From Lamellibrachia satsuma (taxonomy: Eukaryota; Annelida; Polychaeta; Sabellida; Siboglinidae), in assembly GCA_033239005.1 (NCBI GenBank), contig BSQZ01000034.1, positions 2,109,001-2,173,000 of the forward strand: 64,000 bases of DNA. The letters are read 5' to 3'. The notes under the pieces are model-generated. The model did no database searches and was not told the origin of the DNA. It was given only the letters and a program-made list of their open reading frames with translations. How positions within the stretch are numbered: position 1 is the first letter of the stretch; the number at the start of each line of letters is the position of its first letter. Positions 36,601 through 50,849 of the stretch are shown piece by piece. A program made the position numbers and the translations under genes.

Positions 36601-39600
36601 CGGATGACAGCTCGGTGATATTTGAAAAGATGGAGACTCCAAATCCGAAGTCCAACAAAAGTCAACCTCAGGTCAGATATTCATATAACAGTTGGCCATT
36701 AGTAACACTAACAGGTAACAGCACTGAAATTAAATATTTGGATAATCTGTCTTTGCAGTTTTTACATGATCAGTACACATTGTATTACATCTAGTGTCAT
36801 GTTACTCCTGTAAACAACATATGTTGGCATAACCTCTCATTCCTATGACATTCCTAATGAACATGAAATGAAAAATGCACAGCCATACAGTTGGCCGTCT
36901 GACATCTGAATAAAAGAATGAAAGCTGGTACTACGAATACTGTATTTCGCTAAATAATAAGTTCACGTTAAAAATGTAAATTCTGGAATTATACAATTTA
37001 TCTTCATATTGCTGTCATCATCAAATCATTCGTTAAATTACCCAGTGTTCTAATATTTGTGTAATGGTTAAAGGTCATTTCTCAATAATTTTTTTTCTCA
37101 TCTTGTTAAGGTGGCTCGGGCAGCTAGCTTGTCAGTTGAATTTTTTCTTCTTTATAACATGCTAGGTTATACTGAACTAAACGTCGACACCACAAAAAAT
37201 CACCCGACACTATCATTATATTTCGCCAATCCATCCTTTAAAAATATAGTCCTTTTGGAAATCCCCTTGAGTTCCCGAAAAAGCAACAATGTTTCCATAG
37301 TAACGACCGCATGTGCTACGATGTTCGAACCAGGTATATTCATTCGCCTTGAAAGCGAACCATATCGTCTTGTTACTATAATGCTAGTACACATCAGTAT
37401 TATATCTACTTAACTAAATCATGTACTCAAACCAGCAAATATCAGCGTTCAGTAAGCATTAATGTAGTTTATCGTGCCTTTGACACGAAAGGAAATGCCA
37501 ACGCGTATGTGACCTGGTGACCCCGCAGGATAATTCATTCAAAATTAAACACATCCTACCATGTGTTTGTTAGATGGCTGGCGTAACCTGACACAATAGA
37601 CGACACCACTTTACAAGTACAGATTCAAGGGCTATTGTGGCAGCAAATTAAAGGGACATGTTAATATTACAAATGGCCATTATGTTTTGTCAACAAGGCA
37701 TAAAACGCCAGTGAAAAACCATAAATTTCAACACAAAAACAAGCACCTGTTGAGATAGTGTTTTCATTAGTAACCAGGAAATGATGTTTAAAATATTGTT
37801 TGAGAAAAACTACAACACTCACGATGTTGCAATTTTGCATATGAACGCATCTTACGTGCACGCAACGTAACACAGCAGCAAATTATGATTGGAGAAGGGT
37901 TTGTGTCAAAAATACACTGCCACTTTAGGCTGTCATTCAACGTTTGCTTAATTCATTCATGGTGGTGTAGCAGGAATAATTGGTTTATGTTAACCAAAAT
38001 GATTAAACTCTCAAAACGATTAAACTTTGTTTTTAGTGGCCATTTTTTTACATTTACAAAAACGGCTTTTAAAAACCTTGTAACACAACCAAATAAATGA
38101 AAAACTCCAATTTTTTTTAATCTGGTATATTATATAGTATTCCAACTACAATCTATGAAGAAATGGTTAATCTATCTTTAAAATTTCTACTGAAACTAAT
38201 CAATTCAAGACAAGCATATAATAGCCACCCTAGCTACCTTAATAGATTAAATAGGTTAACAGAATCATTTCACGAAAAATCAGACCTATCTAGTATCCAC
38301 TATGACAATCTAGCTTAATTGCTTGTAACTGAGTGAATTATACCAATTTGTTCTTATTTGGCTGTGATCTTACAGGAGAAGCTATCACAGAACGTTGACT
38401 CTGACGAAACACAAGATTTATTTAGTAACAATGACTCTCCTAGTGGTGGCGCCACCAGCCAGACCTCAGCGAAGGGTTACCATGGAAAAAGTAATGAAAA
38501 TGAAGCATCGCAAGGCAGCAACAGGTATTTTTGTGGTGTAAAAACATTTCTGACCTCTGCAGTTGAACATGTTGCTGTATTCTTTGTAATTGTTTTTACT
38601 ATGAATATTTTTTGTAATCTTATTCATATTAGGTTAACTATATATTTAAAACTAATTTTGACTATAAGTATATTTTTTTATTGTTTATATTATTTTGCTA
38701 TGTCGAGCTATATTTAATGTATGTGTTATTAGTATTTTAATCTATTTGTTTAGTTAGCAAGTCTACTAGTCTAGACGATATTACTAATTTTTAATATAAG
38801 TATTGTGAAGCACCACATAAATTTTTTTATCTGGGGCTACATCAGATAAAAAATATTATTACTGACTTTACAATGTCTAAAATGTTTATATTTTTGATAT
38901 ATATTTATATTTGTGTAATAATGTGGAAGCACCCATGTATTTGCAGTGCTCCAAAGGATGTTGCCACCGGTCCACAGAAAAGGAAATTGGACCTAGAAGG
39001 AGATGGACCATCTGCTAAGAGACCAATCTTCTGGGCCTGGGACTACTGGCAGGTTGGGATCATTGTTAGTTTCGCTGAATTTTGGAGGGGTTTCTTGAGT
39101 TTTCCTTGTACTGTGTAGTGGCGATGTTTTCAGCAAGTACCACTTTCAAAGTAAATAGCGAAGCTAAAGTGGCGCCATCTGGAGAGTAGCTGACTACTCA
39201 ATTCATCCACTGTTTCCATCTTTTTCCGACAGGTAGAAATGCATGTCTTGTGAACAGCAAACACATGAGTAAATAACTCTAAATAACCACGTTTGCAGTT
39301 TTTTAATGCACCCCCAAACATTAGATCAGAGAGCAATGGTCGAAAGAGACGAAGGAACATAGAAAGAGGAGAGTGGAAGTGAGCGCCTGGGAGGAGACAC
39401 TGCCAGACTGGCCCCAATGTTAATATATAGATACTAATGCAACTGAGTGTGAGGTTTTTACAATAAACGTACCATGTCTGGTGCGGGTCTCGAACCCAGC
39501 ACTCTGGCGGGTAATGCACCTATTGTCCTCTCGTCTTTATGATAGAATCAGGTGCCGGTAATTTTGAGGCGAGTCCAACTCTCAATGTTGGGGACTGTGT

Positions 39601-42384
39601 ATCCCTCGTGGCTCGGATGGTCATGTTGATGTCATTTTTGCAAAACTTTTATTAGGAAATTTGCAATATTTATGGCATTGTGAGTATTTGCAATTCTTCA
39701 AAACTATTGCAGTGCTGTTATTTTTTTCTCAATAAAAAAATACTTTGTCCTAAGAATCAATAATATCATAAGAGTATTCATCATGTATATCTTTTTGAAA
39801 GTATTGTATGTATGTAGAGGTGTACAATACTTTAAAAAGTATTTTGTCCATCCGTGAATTTGCTGTACACAGGTGTTTAGTTTGGGAATTTTCTTATTCC
39901 ATTTCAGGATGACAAGATTCTTGGGAAAATTGCACCCGAGACGCCGACACGAAAACTAATCAATAAAAGGTATGTCTTGTACATAGATGTGCCAACATTT
40001 CTTTGCAGAACCTTCAAAAGACTTGTTTATTAAAGGCTAAATGTGAGGATCTATGCTGTTAATAACATGGCGCAAAGCATTTTTCCGAAGCTAAAAAATC
40101 ATTAAGGTAAATTTTCTATATTAAAAAATAATTTTCATAGGATTTGTTTTGTTGTTGAACTTAAAAAAGTTATGTTAAGCAATCTGTGTTTATGTCCCTT
40201 GCAAAAAGATTAATATTTGAATTGATTAAAATGTTAGTTTCTGATTAGCTGTTTTAAATTAGAATTTGTGTCACAGCTCATCATAAACTGACAATAAATT
40301 ACTGTCATTTTAATGGGTTTACAAAATTATTTTTATTACTAAAGATTGTTCTATAATATTATAACATCCCAATGACATACATATGCACTATGATTGTCTT
40401 TGTTTCAGGGCACTGAAGAGAAAGGTATGTAAGATCTTTACAAAAAAATTAAAATTATTAAAATTTCTTGCTTCCATACCTCTCGCCCTACTCTAAGTGA
40501 AATTTCAGAAATTTTGGAAACATGATTAAAATAAAAAATGGAATTTATTATAATATTTTATAAAACATGGATGCCTGCTAATACGGTGTGTGGTGGAAAA
40601 CTTGAAATCAACAAGGCCGGTGTAATGTTTCTTACCGTCTTTTATTATGTATATTTAAGATAACGACTTAATTCATAGTAAAAAATATCTTCTAAATTTC
40701 CATGTGCTTCGTTTTTGCGCAAAGAATAATTAGTACTGTAAATTTATTTAGCAGTATATGTAATTTTTTTTGCATCATTAGCAAGTAAATTTACGTTTAT
40801 TCTGCCGGTTCTTTTTTCCATTCAGCGCATTGAGAGTCGTCGCTACTTCACTCCACCAGGTGTCTCCACTGGTCATTGTACACAGCGAATCATAGAGTTC
40901 TTCAGGGAGGAACAGACGAATATGCGACGCCTGCAGGATCGCTCTGTCATCATGGTTCCGTGGGGCCCCCCGGTAAAAGCAGGCTGTCACATGACCAGTA
41001 CTATCGAACTTCGACGAGCTGAAGAGGAAACGTCTACTGGCACAGCAAGATGTCTCCGAGATCACAATGTCAAAGTTGAGGGCCCAAAAAGTGACGAAGA
41101 ATTTTGTACGGTTAGACAGAACATGTCGCCCAGGATACTTTCAGACACTGATAGTGACAATATAGATAAAGATGTTGATTGGCTGCCCGACTTGAAAGAG
41201 CGTTCAAAAAAGCCAGTGCAAGCTCACACACGAAAACCTGCAAATAAAAGTGCAAAATCAACAAAAACTAAGGAAAAGGTTCCACAGGATGAGAATGAGA
41301 ACATTGAAAGTATCCCAGACACGCCGCCTGGTGGATGGCTGAAATCGCCCACTGCGCAGAAGGTGCAGTCTACTGGAAAGACCAAGAAGCAGCTGGATCA
41401 CGAAGAGACATTAAACAGCATCTTGATGCAAAGTCAAGCAAAGGTCGAGGGTGTGGTTCCTGGCAAAACCACTAGGCGGCTTGGTGTAACCAGGCGGCGT
41501 GGAACAGGGAACCGGAAAACTGGGCGTGATACCAATAGGCAGGGGAGATTAAAGTGTCCGAAAGAAGTCCCACGGAATCTGTTTACAGATGATGAAAATA
41601 GCAGTGGAGATGATGGTGGTGTGAAAACAAAAATAAAATGTGAGCATGGTGGTACGAACCGTCAAGAAGACACGGGAAAGAAGGTTTGGAATGTGCATTT
41701 GGAAGAACATTCAACAGCCGCTAGTGATTATTTAAAACCGACAGCTAAAGTTCAACGGAAACCACCAGCAAGACAGCCGGGTGATAGGGTTGAGGGCGAG
41801 GGAAATTTGGTTGAATCCAAGGCGGTTGCCAAGGAGTCCGAGGCGGTTGCCATGGAGACCAAGATGGAGACCAAGGCGGTAGTTGTGGGGACCAAGGTGA
41901 GGCCTCGAGGACGTGTGGTTTCGGCTGTTGCTAACATTGCGCAATCAGTTGTTGCTGGGGCTGCCTCTTTGTTCCGGGGGAAAGCCACGCGAGGGAGAGA
42001 GGAGGGAACAGATGGGACTAAGGGAATGTTGATGGAGATAAGCAGTGATGAAGAAGAAGACACCGGGGAACCAGAACAACAGCAGCAGAGAGAGGAGGGA
42101 AAAACAGCTGATTTAGAACAAAAACAGGCGTCACAGCAACAGGTACGTTTTATATTTGAATATGGAGACTATTATGTTCAATTTCATTTATTATAATTTT
42201 AGGGGTTTTTTGCAGCAAAATTTGAATAGTAATTTTTGCCACACCTGGTATGTTTCATCCAATTCTTCAATTTCCCTGGCTCATCTATATAATAATAATA
42301 ATACAGCATTTTAAAAGCGTTAATTCCCGCTATATGGATATAAAATACTATTCACATGGTATAAAATACTATTTAAATATAAAA

Positions 42385-42433
<49 letters not shown>

Positions 42434-45400
42434 TATATGTTGAAAGCTAACTCTCGATATAAGTGGTAGATAAAGCCACAATAAATAAATTAATTAAATT
42501 ACTTTAAAAATAAATAAAATAATATTTAGAAAAACTTAAAATCTGGTGAGAATCCTAATGCATCATTAATGTCTATCACAAATAGTCCATCCATAGTGTC
42601 CATCACATATTCTATTCATTTACGTATATTTGAAGTGACTAATAAAAAGGTGAGTCTAAAGACCGTCTGACTTCCCTAATGCAGTCTGAGTCATCCACCA
42701 TCTGACTTCCCTAATGCAGTCTGTGAGTCGCCTCACTGTTTCCACTTTGTTGCCCGGCACATCTGGATTGTAAGATGCATATAGCTGAATGTCATCCGCA
42801 TATTTGTGGTAATGTACTCTATGTCTTCTGAATATGCGCTGCAGTGATGTGGTATACAGAGTAAATATAATTGGCCTATATAAATATAAATATTCCTTGT
42901 TTGAAGCTGTTATTTATTACGGCCACCAAATAGGGAATGTGGATATGCAGTGTTCTCTTCAGGAGTTTGGTTGTACATTTACTGCTGACAAGAAGTCATA
43001 TGACGTTAAACGTTAAGAATTCCTATTAGGCCCTGCCAGTCTCAGCAAAGTATGTACAAGGAATTGATTTCTCCACTCATTTAAACCTCTCAATACTTGT
43101 GAGATTGACATTTTCAAACACTTTGAAACCTCAAAACATATAAAATATTTGAAACCTTCAGATAGTTTGCAGATTAAAACATTCACAAACTTTACCACTA
43201 ACAGAGGCAGTAGATGGAACAAATGATCTACTGATTATGTAAATGCTAGCAGCGTGTATGTTTAAAAACAAAATTAAAAAATATCCCAGATGAATAATCA
43301 TTGGCCTCTTGATAAGCCAATGACTTCCTTGTCCACTTGCCATCTGATTTTTTTACTTTTGATAGCCATTTTGTTAAATCTTGCATTCATGGCTACCAGA
43401 TCAACATGATGTCTCTTTCTATTACCTCAGAAACAAGCCGAATGTCCTATGTGCTTCAAGTATTTCTCACTAGATGGCATCGAGGAGCATGCATTCAACT
43501 GTCAAGGAGAGACTGTTTCGTCCAGCCCTCAGCACGAAGGTTGGTTCATTTCTCAACAACTGTTTCATGGGTATTTAAATTTTCTACCTATTACGATTCA
43601 TACAATTATGTATTTTTAAATACCTCATGATTATTATGGAATTGCATTTGATGTTTTTCAGTGTAAAAATTAAAAAGCATGTTAAAAAAATTTTCAGTGT
43701 AGCCCCAAAGAACCGTAAAACTCTGTCCTCAATTCATTCGAATCAGGACCGTAGATTGTAGCGTTGTAGCACAAATTACTGTCATATTCTAAATGAATGT
43801 GATACAATGTATGACGTGTCTGTGTATGACATTGGCCGTGTGTGGCAAGCTGGTTTGTCTAACGTAACAATTTCAAATGTGAACATTTTATCGGAAATGT
43901 TAGACATCAGAAATGGTTTTAAGACATGTAATATTTTAGACGATGATGATATCAACTGTATTATTACAGACATTACTGTATTTTAAAGAATATACAATTG
44001 CCATTTTTAATGTGCAAAAATAAAGATTTTATTATAGATGATCAAAACTTTAGTGTGTGAATTGTTTAAGTAGTCTGCAGAGTCGGTTTAATAAAAGATT
44101 GCTTGCTTTTGTTAAAATCATCGATCGAAAGAATTGACTTGATCATTAGATCAGATAACTTGCACAAGTGTAAATAGCCTTAGGCTGTTGTATAGAGCCA
44201 GACTACAGTTTTTACTGGATTCGGTAAAAAAATTATTTTATAGTTTGTCTGATGATATCACCAAAACTAAATAACAAATTTGTGCAAAAACATATCATGG
44301 TGGATAGGTAAATTTTTTGCGAAATGATTCTGAAATGAGACTAGGGAAAAATCGAATTGAGGAAGGACCTTTAATTCACTACAAATTCTGATGAATATAA
44401 TTTTATCTTTTTAGTTGCCTCATGATTATGACCGATTTGCATTAGTTGTTTTTCAGTATTAACATTAAAAAGCATATTAATATAATACAGATTTGTAATT
44501 CGTTGTGAACATTATGGAATAGTAAAACATTGACGTCTGTTCAGTAGGTGGATTAATATGTTATGTTTTTGAAACTTGTCGACTTATGTTTTCTAGCCGT
44601 GTTTTGTAGGAGCTCCACCAGAGGGAACCACTGTTGCACATGTGTTGCCAGTAGGAAGGTATGTATGGGAGTATGGTACAGGGCACGGACCACAGTCAGA
44701 ATCCATCCGCCATTACATACATAAAGAGTCCCAAGGAAAAAATTCATTGTGCAGATAGGGTTTATTTGTGAGAGCAGAAATTGTGTGCATGAGTGAGTGG
44801 AAGTGATGTTTTTGTGCACAGTAGCATCTAAGCTTTGAAATGATGCCATTTGTCAGTTGGTATACCGGTTGCGTAAGGACACAGTGGCTGTTAGGCAGGA
44901 TGTACTCATATTTGAGAAACCGGGGAATTTCATGGCAGAAATGCACGGGCCTCATGCTTTGAAGCAATTTGTGCGAAAAGGAGGTATGTCATTTTCACGA
45001 ATTTCGCACACCAGGTGTCTTAGTGGGTCTGTCATTTTCTGTGAATTTTTAAAAAAAATTGTAGGATAAATTTTCAATGTAGGCGCAAGAATGTTATAAT
45101 GGTCGTCTATGGGAAAAGTGACTGTGGTCCGTGCCCAATATGAAATTTTGACTGGCTTGTTACCAAGGCAACGCATCGTGGTAAAACAAGCATGGATGAA
45201 ATTTTTTGTGAGAAAATATAGGTGGAGAATCAAGTTTTACACTGTCTTGTCAAGAAATGACAGTTGCATGTTATGGACTGGGTGTTTTAAAGCATATTGT
45301 ATAGGCTAGCTAGCCCAGTATGGTGTCATATGTGTGAAATTTCCAGCTGGGAAATGGAAGACAGTTCTTGTACATAGATTAATGTATATGCTACACCATA

Positions 45401-48400
45401 ATTTATGAAAGATTCCTAGACATCTAAGTTGTAGCCATATTTGCAATGTCAGCTTGTGTGTTAATCCACAGCATATGATACTGGAGCCACTGCATGTAAA
45501 CAACAATAGAAGACAGTGTGTGAGAGAGCAGCATTGTTTTGGTCATGGTCATTACCCTCAGTGTATTTAGAAATTGTGCAGTTGAACAGGTGAGAGACAA
45601 ATCAAAGAATTAATTAAGCCAGTCTTATCATTACTCACCAGTTTGTGTGTTTTTGCATGCTCAGCTGCTTGCCTGTCTGTCTGTGTGTCCATGCTTCATT
45701 GTGCTCGCAGGGCTATGAGGTAATCCTCTCTTGAACTCCCCTCACATACATGTGGGGAGAGTGTGTGGCACACTTCCACCTTTACTAATAGAAGCTTTGC
45801 TTGTCTCCAATTTCCACAGTAGAGTGTCCCCCGCTCCATAATTCAGCCTGTCAATGGTTGCACAGGCACATCCCTTGACATTGCGACTGAAGTTCACATT
45901 TTTTGGTAGAGAAGCACCCAATCCTCTGTTCAGGCCATCATTTCGGTTTGTGTTAAGACACAGTTTTGTTAACGCTTGTGCAGTTCCCCCTTATCTTAGA
46001 TGCAGAATCTTTCTCAGTGTAATCCTGTCTCTACTGGTCATGTTGAGATAGTGGAGAGTACCTGTCTGCAGGTACATTGATTTTTTCCACCAGTTTCCCT
46101 TCCCACCTGAGCAGGCTATAGAGGAGTACCTGCATATCTTGCAGTCACCTCCATAGCAATCCAATGTCAATGTTGCTGTGCAGTTATCATGCCCTGGACA
46201 GGTGACATAAAATCCTCTCCTTCAAAATGAAGCCCCCAAGGTGCACAATTTATTCTGTATGTGTAGAACCACAATATCCTGGCACAGTGTGCCCCTTCTG
46301 AAAGCCACATCTCCTCTCATGTTTGGCTATTTGGAACTTCGCCACACCTTCACTTTTCCTCTCCATGCTGATATCTGTATCAGAGTCAAAAACTTTTCCT
46401 ATCTGACTGATCTGGGAGCAGTCAGTCCAACTGACATTTAAGCAATGGCCATAATTTTAGTGGGGTAAACCACTTGTCTGTCATGCTGCACAGCTATTGG
46501 CTGAGAAAATGCCCCAATGTAGATTCTGAATAGAATTTACAACCCCCTGTAGTTGAAATCTGAGCAAAAAGTAGGCTTATCGTCACTGTAGTTGCAACAG
46601 GAGACACTCAAAAGCCCCAAACAGGCAGCATTCCATTCTATCTCGTTGACAGGCAGTTGGCACCTTCACTGACTTGAAATTGGGTCATCCGTGTCAGAAA
46701 TGCCAAATGTTCACATGAAAACTTGTCAGATATATAGCTTGTTTTCACACATACCATAATTCGTTGTAGTTTGAACGCTCAATATTATCTATCAATGTTG
46801 TGAAATACACAGAAATGCCTGCTTTTTGCCCAAAAACAGTGCATATTAAAAAAAAATTAAAAAAATATTTTAATACAAAATTAGTTGACAATTTTAGTGT
46901 TGTATTGATGAAAATACCCCATATTTTGTGAAACACTTGTAAGATTTTCTATATCTCTGGCACAGCAAGCAGTGTGGGCTTTATGACTAAAGTGCATATG
47001 TGCAACTCAACCCACTTGAAATTCTTCCCCTCACATACGGGGGCATGTCTTGGTGACATATCAATTAATGTGTTGCATTGCGATGTGGATTTCCTTCTGT
47101 GATTTATCGAGATAAAGGTTTTTCTTCGATTTGGTATAACTTTCGTGACGGTTTGTAAGATGTCGGAAATTAATTAGGGCACGGACCACAGTCAGAATCC
47201 ATCCGCCATTACATACATAAAGAATCCCAAGGAAAAAATTAATTGTGCAGATAGGGTTTATTTGTGAGAGCAGAAATTGTGTGCATGAGTGAGTGGAAGT
47301 GATGTTTTTGTGCACAGTAGCATCTAAGCCTTGAAATGATGCCATTTGTCAGTTGGTATACCGGTTGCGTAAGGACACAGTGGCTGTTAGGCAGGATGTA
47401 CTCATATTTGAGAAACCGGGGAATTTCATGGCAGAAATGCACGGGCCTCATGCTTTGAAGCAATTTGTGCGAAAAGGAGGTATGTCATTTTCACGAATTT
47501 CGCACACCAGGTGTCTTAGTGGGTCTGTCATTTTCTGTGAATTTTTAAAAAAAATTGTAGGATAAATTTTCAATGTAGGCGCAAGAATGTTATAATGGTC
47601 GTCTATGGGAAAAGTGACTGTGGTCCGTGCCCTACAGCCTGGAATATTCTATATGACCTCTACAGTATGTGTATGTCAGACCACTAGATAGCACGATTTA
47701 GACTCACTGAGAAGGGCACAGACCACAGTCGGTATTTATCTGTTGTTACCCACAGTTACTAGGAAATGGTGGATTGCATGTGATGGGTGAATTTTAAAAA
47801 AAACTTGCATCAGATGAGCGAGTGTTTAAAGTGAAGGTTTCCTGTACCACTGCATTAGAGCTTTCAATTGACGGTAATGAACCACTGACCACTCGCATAA
47901 TAACAGAAAATGCTATAAAGGCACCAGTGGCATAAGTGACAGTTTTTTAAGTTTGTAACCCCAGAATCTCTATTTAGGTCTAGAAAAACATTAATTAAAT
48001 TTAATCTGTTAACATATTGCTTGTAGACTCGCACGGAAGCCATTGAGGCAGTACGGGAGACAGCGCATAGCAAGAGGACAAACTGACGAAAAATTTGACT
48101 CTATCCTCTGTACGTCCAGCGATGCAGGTAGGGTGGAGGGCATAGTCATTAAAATTGATGCCATTTATGAGAGCTTGGATGCTTCCACAACACTTTTTGC
48201 TGATGCTTTGACTGGAAGAAGGTGTTGGTGATGCAAAGACCATGAAACGTGCATAACTCCAATAATCTTTGTCCGTTGTCGTTCATCCTCCCAGTGCCGT
48301 GGTGTCCAATGCAGGACGGCCATGATTGATGGTCTGAGCCTACTCTGGCATTAAAGTCGCCAAGAAGGATGAGCGGCTCAACTTTGGGAATCTTGCCAAT

Positions 48401-50806
48401 CAGGCTGTCAAGCTCATCATAGAAATGGTCCTTGATATCTTCAGAGGCCCCAGTGTAGGGGCATAGATGCTGAAGATGTGGACAAACCCTGCAGCAGTGG
48501 CGAGACGGATAGTTAGAATGCATTCAGTGCCACCAGTGGGAGGCTCCACTGTATCAAGGAGAGAGTTCTTGACAGCAAAACCAACCCCATACAAGCAGGG
48601 ATCCTCGGGCTCCTTCCCTTTCCAGAACAAGGTGAAGTTCTCTTCCTTGAGACATCCGCTGGAGGCACTAAGCTCCAAGCACCCATTGAAGCAGGCAGAT
48701 GTTCGCGAGTCAGCACCTTATTGACGGGGGCTGCCCAGCTTAGGCAGGCAGTAGCTGACCAGTGAGATATGATGATCTCTCCCACCGTCAGAGACAACCC
48801 GTAGCGCCCGTACTCTACGCCAATCGAGTTGGGCTTATCACTCGTAACTGCTGTCTCCCGTGTTAGTTCCACACTGTGAAGTGAGGCTGGAGTAGCCTCT
48901 CCAGGGCGCAAGCCTGGGCAAGAGTGTACGAGATCCTGGGTTGCCCAGTCATCAGGATCCCGCTCTCGGCCTTACTGGTGGGATCCAAAGGAATGCGAAG
49001 CAAGGTTAACAAGCCCCATCTGCCCGTAGCTTCTGGTTTTAAGGCGCCAGATGTCCGCCTTTGCCCCTTCTCCTGTCAGTAAAAACAGTTCTGCCGCAAG
49101 AAGGCCAGGAGCTGGACTGGACTATCAGAGGCTTTATGAGGCGCACGCCGTTGGGGCATTTTATAAGTAGTGAGAGCTTATCCTCACACACCCACCCCGG
49201 CTTAACAGTCTTGGAGCCAACAATACAATATAGAACAATACAATACAATACAATATAGAACACTTTTATTGCGTTAAAATCCTCCGGAGACCTGAGATCA
49301 GCAGTGCCCAAAAACGAAAAGGTTAGGTAGTTTCTAATTGATTAGCAATTCCCATCGTGAGCAGTTGGATTTGTACGCTGAGGAGCAATATGCAGACAAA
49401 TTCGTTAATTTTATTGTATTTAATGTTTTACACATATTTAAAAATCATTATTCTAGTGGTATAGCCAACCTCTATGGTTGCAAATCGAATAAGCTTATTA
49501 TATTAATATCTTTTAAAGATTTCCCATGTTTCGTTATTTTAGATGATGACGCTGTGGCTGGCAGACTGAGACAACCAACAGGTGGCGCTGATACCAGTGA
49601 TAAAAAGTGAGGACAATTCACTTCTCTATTGGGACAGACCTGCCACTTTTTTTGGTTGAAATCCACATTTTTGACTTGTAATTCTGTATAGAGCCGTATA
49701 AAACCGTATAACATTGTCGTAGATTAACCGGCCTATAGAATTCCTATTGCAATGGTTTGTTGCCATCTCACCATCAGTAACATCAAACGAAATCCACTTG
49801 GTTGTGATGGAAATCTGCCCTGCAACAAAAGTATCCGCTGTTTGACTGCTATATTTGTCATTTGATATTATACTTTTGTGATGAACACAACGAAAGTATC
49901 TGCTCTTTGACTGCAATATTTGTCATTTGATATTATACTTTTGTGATGAACACAACAAAAGTATCTGCTGTTTGACTGCTATATTTGTCGTTTGATATTA
50001 TACTTTTGTGATGAACACAACGAAAGTATCTGCTCTTTGACTGCTATATTTGTCATTTGATATTATACTTTTGTGATGAACACAACAAAAGTATCTGCTC
50101 TTTGACTGCTATATTTGTCATTTGATATTATACTTTTGTGATGAACACAACGAAAGTATCTGCTCTTTGACTGCTATATTTGTCATTTGATAATATACTT
50201 TTGTGATGAACACAACAAATATGTTTTTTTTTCACGATTTTCCATTTCACGCAAATCCATATCCATGGATATGGCTATATTCCTCCTGAAAATCTGTATT
50301 GTATACAGGAAACACATGATACAGCAGGTCTGATTGAGCAATGTTAAATTGTATAGTATAAACTATAGTCACTGGCATCAAATTTGAGTCACTCCTAAAT
50401 TCAACCCTTTTTAAGATCTCACTCGTTATCATATTACAGATGTCACTAGTCGAATATATATATCTAACAACGTTAATTGCTTCAAAGAAAAATGACACAA
50501 AAAAATTTTTTTATACATATTTTGGGGTTTCATAAGGATAATGGTCACTAGATTTAAGGCAGTTCTAACGCACCACATTGGTGATGTTGGTGGCCTTGAT
50601 GTAAATATGCCATATTTCACTTTATCAGATGAAAATGTATATATATATATATATACATTTTCTTCTGATAAAGTGGTGCGATAGAATTACCATAGATCTA
50701 GTGACTATTGTCCTTATGAAAAACCAAAATACGTCTAAAAGATCTGTTTGTGTAATTTTTCTTTGAAGCAATTAACTTTGTTAGACGCTTACAATACCAA
50801 GGGTCG

Positions 50807-50849
<43 letters not shown>

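Noticed and set aside
44857..45069. 70-codon ORF identical at 47353-47565
   Set aside because: Identity is explained by the two MITE copies; no sign of coding constraint.
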